DNA from: Megasphaera hutchinsoni
GTDB lineage: Bacteria; Bacillota; Negativicutes; Veillonellales; Megasphaeraceae
Assembly: GCF_001553405.1 (NCBI RefSeq)
Contig: NZ_KQ960952.1
Location: 35,141-99,140 of the forward strand
Reading direction: 5' to 3'
Length of the DNA stretch: 64,000 bases
A model generated the notes under the pieces. The model was not told the DNA's origin. It searched no databases and worked only from the letters and a program-made list of their open reading frames with translations. Of the stretch, positions 1 through 7,026 are shown one piece after another. Numbering within the stretch: position 1 is the stretch's first letter; each line of letters starts with the position of its first letter. The position numbers and the translations under genes were made by a program.

Positions 1-2
1 GG

Positions 3-200
3 GAGAATGTGGATTGGTTGGTTACGAAAAGCGGTGTGCCGTTTCACTTTGATATGGGCGTAATAGATGAACTGTTTGGTTCCTCTTTTTATATTTCGGC
101 GACGCACCGGGCGGGACCGGAAAGGAGGAGGGCAAAAAAGGCGTCCCGATTGTTGTCGTGTATTGACGGGAAAGGGCGGCACATGATAACATTATTATGA
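3..200 (+). other. Possible 3' end of an upstream reading frame
   Basis: An open frame enters from the left edge and closes at a TAA at 198-200. I recognise no domain in it, it has no visible start, and its C-terminal part is low in complexity and rich in Arg and Lys. It overlaps the -35/-10 region and Fur box of the cupin gene, which argues that at least its last part is not coding. Composition is GC-richer than most of the window, like the cupin and gap fragment that follow. It could be the tail of a real gene or chance. Confidence 0.15.
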
Positions 201-212
201 TAATGATTATTA
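198..212 (+). promoter_or_regulatory. Fur box upstream of the cupin gene
   Basis: TGATAATGATTATTA matches the 7-1-7 Fur consensus TGATAATnATTATCA at all but one defined position. A second, imperfect copy (TGATAACATTATTA) lies immediately upstream at 184-197, so two Fur dimers could bind side by side. A plausible -35 TTGACG is at 163-168 with a weak -10 around 185-192, so bound repressor would cover the -10 and the ribosome-binding site AGGAGG at 216-221. Binding by Fur itself is inferred; a related metalloregulator could use the same site. Confidence 0.7.
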
Positions 213-230
213 TATAGGAGGAAACGCAGT

Positions 231-638
231 ATGAATCTTAAAAAAGTTCTTTCCGTTTTAGCCGTTTCGGCGACTGTTTCAGCATCGGTCGGCGGTAGTA
301 CATGGGCCGCTGCCGCGACGCCGGTCGATGCAACGGCGCAGGCAACGACTGCCGTGCATGCCGTTATAGGAGAAAAAACGGGGTTAGTATTTAATGAATC
401 GTCGTTCAAGGTGGTAAAAAAAGTCTTGCAACGAGGCGACGTGATTCCCCGCCATCATCATCCGGGTGCCACGGTTCTCTTTACCGTAGTCAAAGGACAA
501 ATGAAAGTGTGCATTAACGGCAAAGAAAATTATGAAGTCGTTCCGGGAAAAATGTTGAAATTCAACGGGCAAAATTACATTCAGGCAGTTGCCGCCGCCG
601 ACAGTATAGTCTTTGTAACTTTAATTGAAAATAAATAA
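231..638 (+). CDS. Exported single-domain cupin protein
   Basis: 135 residues. Residues 1-27 form a classic signal peptide (Lys-rich start, hydrophobic core, cleavage near TWAAAA), so the protein should be exported to the periplasm. The rest is a small cupin barrel: GDVIPRHHHPGATVLFTV carries the metal-binding histidines of cupin motif 1, followed by a KGQMKVCINGK segment and a VVPGKML turn. The start is fixed by AGGAGG at 216-221. A Fur box overlaps the promoter and ribosome-binding site, so expression should rise when iron is short, which suggests a role in metal handling or in replacing an iron enzyme. The substrate cannot be told from sequence. The gene is GC-richer than the bulk of the window. 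Confidence 0.8.
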   Translation: MNLKKVLSVLAVSATVSASVGGSTWAAAATPVDATAQATTAVHAVIGEKTGLVFNESSFKVVKKVLQRGDVIPRHHHPGATVLFTVVKGQMKVCINGKENYEVVPGKMLKFNGQNYIQAVAAADSIVFVTLIENK

Positions 639-652
639 GCACGCTTTTTCCG

Positions 653-683
653 GCCCTCTGTTTATTAAATAGAGGGCTTTTTT
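653..683 (+). terminator. Rho-independent terminator after the cupin gene
   Basis: A perfect 7-bp stem GCCCTCT/AGAGGGC with an 11-base loop is followed by six T residues, 14 bases after the cupin stop codon. Confidence 0.85.
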
Positions 684-817
684 ACTTGCAAACGGCCGTA
701 TTTTTGGAGGAGATTTTTATAGAATCGTTTACCAGAGAGGCTTGTACGTGTATATTTTATAGTGGAATTATGAAATACATAGGCGTATAATTATGTGTGC
801 TGTGAGGAGGATGTATA

Positions 818-1033
818 ATGGCAGTAAAAATCGGCATCAGCGGCTTCGGTCGTATCGGCAGATGTACCTTTCGGACTTCGTTGGCACATGCGGAAGTGGA
901 AATTGCCGCCGTCCATAATCGCTCGGTAGGACCGATTATGGCGGATTTATTAAAATTCGATACCGTACACGGTACGTGGGATCACGACGGTTCCTTTGAT
1001 GCGGCCTTTTTGATTTCAGTGCAAGGTTCCTGA
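818..1033 (+). pseudogene. gap: Truncated glyceraldehyde-3-phosphate dehydrogenase, N-terminal fragment
   Basis: The first 60 or so codons encode the NAD-binding start of GAPDH: the Rossmann motif GISGFGRIGR near residue 7, then IAAVHNRSVG and LLKFDTVHGTWDHD, which are typical of bacterial GapA. After about residue 62 the match stops and the frame ends at 1033 with 71 codons against a family length of about 335. The catalytic Cys, the sugar-phosphate site and most of the protein are missing. A good ribosome-binding site (GAGGAGG) is retained before the ATG. The break coincides with a change from GC-richer to AT-rich sequence, so it looks like a deletion or recombination junction. A complete gap is presumably elsewhere. 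Confidence 0.8.
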
Positions 1034-1461
1034 CGGTACCATCGTATTTTTTTATCTTAGTTGTCAACACATATGTTACACGTTGAGAAGTATTCCGATA
1101 CAACTTGGTTAGGATTTTTGAAATTAAGACTGGTCTTCGCGGTTTTATTATACCCGGAAAAGACTCAGAAAAATTATATGGACGTAAGAGTAGTTTTGCA
1201 ACTGGTATGAGGAAATACAAAAATAAGATAAACTCATGTTGTACTTTCTATAGGAGTAGCTTAAAAGGCTGTTTTTTTTTCTAGGAAGTGAGTATATATA
1301 AATTTTAAATATAACTAATAATACAAACTCTGATTCCCGATAAGCCGAAGTCCAGACTTCCGAAAATCGGAGAGTAATTATAATAATATTAGTAATATTG
1401 AGTTAAGAAAGAATAATTTTAGAAAGGGCAAAAGCCTTATGGAATATATAAAAACATATTT

Positions 1462-1647
1462 TTGACTGATGAAGAATACAAGGACTTAACAGATGAGTTA
1501 GGAAGCAGAATTAGTGAATATATTGGTAGGTTGTCGTCATATATGAAAGCAAATAACAGAATTTATCAAGATCCCAAGGTATCGTTTTATTATTTAATGT
1601 TTACGAAATACAACATAAAACCGCTTATAGATGTAGGCGGTTTTTAA
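1462..1647 (+). CDS. Unrecognised small protein or gene remnant
   Basis: 61 codons from a TTG (no ATG in frame nearby). The translation has an acidic start with DEEYKDLTDE, then a helical region and SFYYLMFTKYNIKPL. I do not recognise a family. No convincing ribosome-binding site precedes it, and the region around it looks decayed, so this may be the C-terminal remnant of a larger gene such as a phage or toxin-immunity gene. That origin is a guess from context. Confidence 0.25.
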   Translation: MTDEEYKDLTDELGSRISEYIGRLSSYMKANNRIYQDPKVSFYYLMFTKYNIKPLIDVGGF

Positions 1648-1749
1648 TATTTACGCATAGATTTTTTGATTATGTAGGTGGTGGCAATGATATAAAAGGA
1701 TAGGAATATAACAGAAAGGAGAAAGACTCGTGGTGAGGATTTAAAAAAA

Positions 1750-1777
1750 TTGTCATTCTTGTTATAATACCTATAAT
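1750..1777 (+). promoter_or_regulatory. Candidate promoter upstream of cdaA
   Basis: TTGTCA at 1750-1755 and a perfect TATAAT at 1772-1777 are separated by 16 bases. Transcription from here would give a leader of about 250 bases before cdaA. A second TATAAT at 1991-1996, close to the gene, lacks a good -35, so which start is used is uncertain. Confidence 0.45.
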
Positions 1778-2036
1778 AGAAGTGAGTTTATACTGTTTCG
1801 TGGCTAATATTAGATTGTTGTATATGTTAGCGGTGGTGTTAAAAAGTGCGGTAGCATTGCCTTGGCAGTATATAGTTATTCTGGCAAAGCTAAGAAGGTT
1901 GGTATGTATCATTAGTGCATATGAAAATATATGTGTAAGGCATATTAATAAGACTTTAGACAATAGGTTATATACTTAAAGTATGTGTGTTATAATAAAT
2001 TATATTATGTATACGTCGTAGGGGGTTTAGAAAACC

Positions 2037-2861
2037 ATGTCCATGTATTTTCCATTACAGGGATTGATTAGTAGCTTTAGATTATTGGATATTATTGATA
2101 TTTTATTGGTTGCGTTTGTTTTATATAAATTATATTATTTGATTTATAATACTCGTGCCGTTGCTTTAATCAAAGGACTTTTGGTTTTAGGTATTGTTAC
2201 GGTGGTCAGCAAGGTTTTAGATTTACATGTTATTAATTGGTTGTTGCAACAAGGAATGACGGTTATTTTGGTAGCATTGCCTGTTGTTTTTCAACCTGAA
2301 TTGCGTCGGGCATTAGAGCAAATTGGTCGTGGGCATTTATTTCGTTCAGGACAAGTGATTAATGCAGAAGAGTTGGAACATTTAGTGGATGAGGTAGTAG
2401 CGGTAACGGAATCCTTATCTAAGACGCGGACAGGGGCATTGCTTGTCTTTGAACGGGAAGTTGGTTTAAATGATTATATTGATACGGGTATTTTTATTCA
2501 AGGTATTGTGTCGAGGGAATTGCTGGGAAATATTTTTATTCCCAATACGCCGTTACATGATGGCGCAGTTATTATTCGGGAAAATGAAATTATGGCTGCT
2601 GGGTGTTTACTCCCTTTGACGTCGGATCGTTCTTTATCTACAGAGTTAGGTACGAGACATCGTGCTGCGATTGGTATTAGTGAGATTACGGATGCTGTTG
2701 TGGTAGTTGTGAGTGAGGAAACGGGTGCTATTTCGTATACGTATGGAGGACATATTTATCGTCATTTAGAGGCAAAGAGTTTACATAAAGTGTTGCTTAA
2801 TTTTTTGCGTCCCGCACCGCAGGGCTTGGTAAATATTTTAAAATGGAGGCCCTTAAAGTAA
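2037..2861 (+). CDS. cdaA: Diadenylate cyclase CdaA (c-di-AMP synthase)
   Basis: Makes cyclic di-AMP from two ATP at the membrane. The 274-residue length is usual for CdaA. Three hydrophobic segments occupy roughly residues 12-80, followed by a DAC domain with the catalytic DGA motif in LHDGAVII (residues 175-177) and the RHR motif in GTRHRAAIG (207-209). The ATG at 2037 follows a purine-rich AGGGGG. cdaR starts inside its stop codon, and glmM follows one gene later, the standard cdaA-cdaR-glmM module in which CdaR and GlmM modulate the cyclase. c-di-AMP controls osmolyte and wall homeostasis in Firmicutes. A possible c-di-AMP riboswitch lies at 16430 in this window. Confidence 0.97.
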   Translation: MSMYFPLQGLISSFRLLDIIDILLVAFVLYKLYYLIYNTRAVALIKGLLVLGIVTVVSKVLDLHVINWLLQQGMTVILVALPVVFQPELRRALEQIGRGHLFRSGQVINAEELEHLVDEVVAVTESLSKTRTGALLVFEREVGLNDYIDTGIFIQGIVSRELLGNIFIPNTPLHDGAVIIRENEIMAAGCLLPLTSDRSLSTELGTRHRAAIGISEITDAVVVVVSEETGAISYTYGGHIYRHLEAKSLHKVLLNFLRPAPQGLVNILKWRPLK

Positions 2862-3775
2862 TGATACGAATAGAAAAGAAATGGCAAGTAAAATTAATTT
2901 GTTTATTTGTAGCAATTGTATTGTGGTTTGCTATTATCGGGGAACAAAATCCGATGAGTGAAGGTAGTTATACAGTTCCTGTTGTGGTAGAAAATTTGAA
3001 TTCGCGTTATATCGCCTCTGATGTTCCGCGGTCGGTATATGTTCGTTTAGCAGGTCCGCGTAATACGATTATTAATGTGGATCCATCAATGATTAAAGCT
3101 TATGTAGATTTAGGCGAAGTTAAAGAAGGTGTATCAGAAGTACCGATTCATGTTGAAATTCCGGCTGGTACGGAGTTAAAAAAGCAGGGAACGGTACGTG
3201 CGTCTATCCGAGTTGATTTGTATGCAGTAAAAGAAATTGCAGTTAAACCTCGGTTGCGAGGGCAATTGACGAATACATCGTATGTGAAACAAATTGCGGT
3301 GTTGCCGGAAAAAGTTACGATTAGTGGTGCGGCTCGGCTTCTTCGTCAAGTAGATAAAGCGATTGTAGAAGTAACGTTGCCAGAGGGAGCAGAAAGTTTT
3401 ACAGCGATGGCACCAGTGAAATTAGTTCGTGCTAATGATACGAGAGTGGATGGCGTAACGATTACACCTTGGCAAAGCAGTGTGGCTATTACGATTGGTC
3501 ATGATGGGGTTAGTAAAGAGGTTCCCGTAGTGGTGCATATGCAGGGAAATTTGCCTGCGGGTATACAACAAAGTGATTTTGAGGTAACTCCGAAGACGGT
3601 TACGATTCGCGGTGCAGAAAACACGATTGTTCCTTTTGCACAATTGGATTTACCGCCCATTCATGTAACGGGACGAGGGGATAATAAGCGGTGGCAAGTA
3701 GATATTCCTTTCGCGAATGGTCTTACGGTTATTCCTAATACTGTTCATATTACACTTCGGAAAAATGAGTCATAA
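2861..3775 (+). CDS. cdaR: YbbR-domain regulator CdaR
   Basis: Membrane-anchored, extracytoplasmic partner of CdaA. The chosen start is the ATG at 2861, overlapping the cdaA stop as TAATG, with GGAGG at 2845-2849 inside the end of cdaA; an in-frame ATG at 2843 would precede that site. Residues about 10-28 form one membrane segment (LICLFVAIVLWFAII) followed by the family hallmark GEQNP. About 270 residues of repeated YbbR-type beta domains follow. Length (304) is shorter than the 480-residue B. subtilis protein, so there are fewer repeats. Function is taken from the family and operon position. Confidence 0.9.
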   Translation: MIRIEKKWQVKLICLFVAIVLWFAIIGEQNPMSEGSYTVPVVVENLNSRYIASDVPRSVYVRLAGPRNTIINVDPSMIKAYVDLGEVKEGVSEVPIHVEIPAGTELKKQGTVRASIRVDLYAVKEIAVKPRLRGQLTNTSYVKQIAVLPEKVTISGAARLLRQVDKAIVEVTLPEGAESFTAMAPVKLVRANDTRVDGVTITPWQSSVAITIGHDGVSKEVPVVVHMQGNLPAGIQQSDFEVTPKTVTIRGAENTIVPFAQLDLPPIHVTGRGDNKRWQVDIPFANGLTVIPNTVHITLRKNES

Positions 3776-3788
3776 AGGAGAGTCGAGT

Positions 3789-5390
3789 GTGCTTAGAATT
3801 AGTAATATTCGTGCAGAGGTACCCTTACAAAAAGAGCTAAGCGTGTTGGTGGCAAAACGGTTGCGGTGCAAAAAAAACGATATTTTAGCGTTACGTATAG
3901 TACGCCGTTCTGTTGACGCCCGGCGTAAACCGCATCTCTATTTTGTATTTACGGTGGATGTTAAGGTTCGTAATGAAGAAAAAATTTGGCAAAATGTGGG
4001 CAATCATAATGATATTCATGTCTATGAAGAACCCTCACAACGAGCTATTATACATGGCACTAGTACCTTTGCTCATAGACCTATTGTGGTAGGTATGGGA
4101 CCGGCTGGTTTGGCAGCGGCGTTAGTTTTAGCTCGTGAAGGGTATGCACCACTTGTATTAGAGAGAGGGTGTGAGGTCGATGTACGGGCAAGACATATTG
4201 AGGAATTTTGGCAAACGGGTAAGTTTCGCTCAGCGTCGAATGTACAATTTGGCGAAGGAGGAGCCGGTACGTTTTCGGATGGTAAATTGACTACGCGTGT
4301 TAATCATCCGCTTATTCGTGAGATTTTAAATATTTTAGTGGAAGCAGGAGCACCAAAGGAGATTTTATATGCTTATAATCCGCATATTGGTACAGATAAG
4401 TTACGGGTAGTTGTTAAAAATTTAAGAAATTTGATTATTCAAGCGGGTGGAGATGTTTGTTTTGAAAGTTGTGTGACCGATATAGTATGTAATTGTGAAG
4501 GAAATCTCACGGGTGTAGTGGTTAATGGCACGACTGCATATGATACGGATGTGGTTGTATTAGGCATTGGGCATAGTGCTAGAGATACGTATTATATGTT
4601 GCAACGTCAAGGCGTGGCAATGAATTTTAAACCGTTTGCTATGGGGGTACGGATAGAACATGAACAAGCCGTGATTGATCATAGTCAATATGGTGCAGCA
4701 GCAACAGATATTGGATTAGAACCGGCTTCATATGCACTGGTATATCATAGTCCCGAGGGGAGAGATTGTTACTCTTTTTGTATGTGTCCCGGCGGGATAG
4801 TTGTGGCAGCTGCGTCTGAGGAAAAGCAAGTCGTGACGAATGGTATGAGTTTATATCGCCGTGATAGTGGAGTTGCGAATAGTGCTTTGGTAGTAAATAT
4901 TACACCACAAGATATTGCAGGGGATGATCCATTACGCGGTGTGGCTTATCAGCGTAAATATGAAAGGCTTGCATATGTACAAGGTGGTAACACTTATCGA
5001 GCACCGGCACAAACGGTGGGTGACTTTTTACATTTAGATAAGGGGGTAGCACAAGGGGTTCATACATATAGACCGGGGATAACTTGGACGGATTTACATC
5101 AGGTATTGCCTCCATTTGTATCCCGCACGCTTATGCAGGCTTTGCCGTATTTTGACCGCAAAATAAACGGTTTTGCTGCTCCGCATGCGGTGATGACAGG
5201 GGTGGAAACGAGAACGAGTGCACCCGTTCGATTAGAGAGAGGGCGAGATCGTATGTCTATTTCAACGCCTGGCTTATATCCCATAGGGGAGGGTGCAGGC
5301 TATGCGGGAGGTATTATGAGTGCTTTTTTAGATGGCATGGAAACCGCCTTAGAAATTATTAGTAAATTTAAACCGTGGAGGGATAAGTAA
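3789..5390 (+). CDS. NAD(P)/FAD-dependent oxidoreductase of the COG2509 type
   Basis: A 533-residue flavoprotein of the uncharacterised dehydrogenase family often annotated as FAD-dependent protein. The FAD-binding Rossmann motif is VVGMGPAGLAAALVLAREG near residue 104, after an N-terminal domain of about 95 residues typical of this family. GEGGAGTFSDGKLTTRV and the C-terminal GEGAGYAGGIMSAFLDG are the other conserved blocks. I chose GTG at 3789 because AAAGGAG sits 9 bases upstream, just after the cdaR stop; longer in-frame starts run into cdaR. It lies between cdaR and glmM with no gap before glmM, so it is co-transcribed with the c-di-AMP and cell-wall genes. Its substrate is unknown. Confidence 0.85.
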   Translation: MLRISNIRAEVPLQKELSVLVAKRLRCKKNDILALRIVRRSVDARRKPHLYFVFTVDVKVRNEEKIWQNVGNHNDIHVYEEPSQRAIIHGTSTFAHRPIVVGMGPAGLAAALVLAREGYAPLVLERGCEVDVRARHIEEFWQTGKFRSASNVQFGEGGAGTFSDGKLTTRVNHPLIREILNILVEAGAPKEILYAYNPHIGTDKLRVVVKNLRNLIIQAGGDVCFESCVTDIVCNCEGNLTGVVVNGTTAYDTDVVVLGIGHSARDTYYMLQRQGVAMNFKPFAMGVRIEHEQAVIDHSQYGAAATDIGLEPASYALVYHSPEGRDCYSFCMCPGGIVVAAASEEKQVVTNGMSLYRRDSGVANSALVVNITPQDIAGDDPLRGVAYQRKYERLAYVQGGNTYRAPAQTVGDFLHLDKGVAQGVHTYRPGITWTDLHQVLPPFVSRTLMQALPYFDRKINGFAAPHAVMTGVETRTSAPVRLERGRDRMSISTPGLYPIGEGAGYAGGIMSAFLDGMETALEIISKFKPWRDK

Positions 5391-6746
5391 ATGGCTAGAT
5401 TGTTTGGTACGGATGGTGTACGTGGTGTAGTGAATGATTCATTGACACCGGAATTAGCATATCATTTGGGGAGAGCGGCAGCATATATTTTAGGAAGAGA
5501 GAAAGAACATCCTACATTTTTGATTGGTCGTGATACACGTCGCTCAGGTACGATGCTTGAAAGTATTTTAGCGGCTGGTATTGCATCAGCTGGTGGAAAT
5601 TGCTATATGACGGGGGTGATTCCGACACCAGCTATTGCTTATTTAACACGGGTTCATCATATGGATGCAGGGGTTATGATTTCCGCTTCGCATAATCCGT
5701 TTGAATATAATGGTATTAAATTTTTTGATGCATATGGCTATAAATTGCCGGATAAAACAGAAGATTTGATTGAAGAGTTTATGCTTAAAGATGAACGAAC
5801 GGGAATTAAAAGCAGACCAATCGGTAGTGATATAGGAACGATTACCGTATGGAGCGATTTACAAAAAGAATATGCCGATTTTTTGTTTAAAACGTGTGAT
5901 GTTACATTAAAAGGCTTAAAAGTTGTACATGATGCGGCAAATGGGTCTGCTTCTTTTATTGGTCCCGTCTTGTTTGAACGATTAGGGGCGGAAGTAATTT
6001 CTATTCATCATGAGCCAGATGGTATTAATATTAATGAGCACTGTGGTTCAACTGATATGGAAAGTTTACGTAAAAAAGTGCTTGAAACAGGTGCTGATAT
6101 TGGTATTGCTAATGATGGTGATGCGGACCGTTGTTTGATTATTGATGAAAAAGGGAATACCTTAGATGGTGATCAGATTATGCTGCTATGTGCGTTGCGG
6201 TTACAAGAAGAGGGTAAGTTGAATAAGCAAACCGTAGTAGGTACTGTTATGAGTAATATCGGTTTTCATAAAGCGTTGCAGGAACATGGTTGTCAAAGTG
6301 TTGTTACGGCTGTGGGGGATCGATATGTATTAGAACGGATGCGAAAAGATGGTTACTCTATTGGGGGAGAACAATCGGGGCATATCATTTTTCTTGAACA
6401 TAATACGACGGGCGATGGATTGTTAACAGCTGTACAGGTATTACGCAATATGAAACATTGGCATCGGCCATTATCAGAATTGGGTGCAATGATGGTTAGG
6501 TATCCGCAAATATTAAAGAACGTAATGGTGCAAACCAAGTCGGGCTGGGAAAAGAACAATTTGATTATGGCGGCTATATCAGCGGGCGAAGAAGAATTAG
6601 GCAACGATGGGCGAATTTTAGTAAGACCATCGGGGACAGAACCACTTATCCGCGTTATGGCAGAAGGTCCGGATCTAGAACAATTACAACATATTGTTGA
6701 TGATATTGCGGTGGTTATTGAGCATGAAATGGGGCATAGTAAGTAG
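5391..6746 (+). CDS. glmM: Phosphoglucosamine mutase GlmM
   Basis: Converts glucosamine-6-phosphate to glucosamine-1-phosphate for UDP-GlcNAc synthesis. 451 residues, the usual length. The N-terminal signature MARLFGTDGVRG, the phosphoserine loop ISASHNPFEYNG (active Ser at residue 100), the metal-binding loop NDGDADRC and the C-terminal phosphate-binding loop RPSGTEPLIR are all present. The ATG directly abuts the preceding stop codon, with AGGGATAAG as ribosome-binding site. In other Firmicutes GlmM binds and inhibits CdaA, which fits this operon. glmS, the preceding step in the pathway, lies immediately downstream behind its ribozyme. Confidence 0.97.
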   Translation: MARLFGTDGVRGVVNDSLTPELAYHLGRAAAYILGREKEHPTFLIGRDTRRSGTMLESILAAGIASAGGNCYMTGVIPTPAIAYLTRVHHMDAGVMISASHNPFEYNGIKFFDAYGYKLPDKTEDLIEEFMLKDERTGIKSRPIGSDIGTITVWSDLQKEYADFLFKTCDVTLKGLKVVHDAANGSASFIGPVLFERLGAEVISIHHEPDGININEHCGSTDMESLRKKVLETGADIGIANDGDADRCLIIDEKGNTLDGDQIMLLCALRLQEEGKLNKQTVVGTVMSNIGFHKALQEHGCQSVVTAVGDRYVLERMRKDGYSIGGEQSGHIIFLEHNTTGDGLLTAVQVLRNMKHWHRPLSELGAMMVRYPQILKNVMVQTKSGWEKNNLIMAAISAGEEELGNDGRILVRPSGTEPLIRVMAEGPDLEQLQHIVDDIAVVIEHEMGHSK

Positions 6747-6782
6747 GTATTGACCCTTATAAGTAAATATATTAAAATGTGG

Positions 6783-6816
6783 AAATGGAGTAATATTACT
6801 CTATTTCTGCTTTTTT
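6783..6816 (+). terminator. Probable terminator between glmM and the glmS ribozyme
   Basis: AAATGGAGT and ACTCTATTT pair (one G-T pair) around a 6-base loop, and CTGC then TTTTTT follow. It would end glmM transcripts before the glmS leader, though the stem is AU-rich and probably leaky. Confidence 0.5.
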
Positions 6817-6842
6817 GCAGGCGTTTGGAAATCCTTCGTAAA

Positions 6843-6985
6843 ATGGATAGCGCTGGTACCCTTTGGGTAGACGAGGAAGAGGTGTATCGAAAAGTCAGCG
6901 GATACCTCTCGGCAACTCCGGTCGTTAGGAAATGGCAAAACCTTTTGGCAACAAGAGGGACAAATCTGTTACGGGAGTGAGAATA
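6843..6985 (+). ncRNA. glmS ribozyme: glmS ribozyme (glucosamine-6-phosphate-activated)
   Basis: The 5' leader of glmS carries the conserved segments of the glmS self-cleaving riboswitch in the right order: the cleavage-site region AGCGC (cut expected just before G6850), then GTAGACGAGGA (6868-6877), GTGTATCGA (6882-6890), CAGCGGAT (6896-6903) paired with the ATACCTCT strand, and a 3' pseudoknot half with AATGGCAAAA and CAACAAGAGGGACAAA. It ends about 45 bases before the glmS start. When glucosamine-6-phosphate is abundant the RNA cleaves itself and the mRNA is degraded, giving feedback on glmS. An open frame through this region (6750-6980) is a by-product of the RNA. Confidence 0.9.
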
Positions 6986-7026
6986 AACTCATATAGTTTG
7001 TATGATGAGTTTTAGGAGGTTACAAT

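Larger units (their letters stand above)
1034..2036. other. AT-rich region without a recognisable intact gene
   Basis: About 1 kb separates the gap fragment from cdaA. It holds short frames in several phases that do not look like intact genes: one stretch at 1115-1245 reads IPGKDSEKLYGRKSSF in one phase without a start, and a 61-codon frame lies at 1462-1647. An inverted repeat (GAAGTCCAGACTTC) lies near 1348. The character is that of decayed, possibly foreign DNA. The last 300 bases must carry the cdaA promoter and leader. Confidence 0.5.

Noticed and set aside
1670-1979. Frames of 65 and 97 codons on opposite strands before cdaA
   Set aside because: They overlap each other and the likely cdaA promoter, are hydrophobic by virtue of AT-richness, and lack ribosome-binding sites.
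6750-6980. 76-codon open frame between glmM and glmS
   Set aside because: It runs through the glmS ribozyme; the conserved bases are those of the RNA and the translation has no family character.
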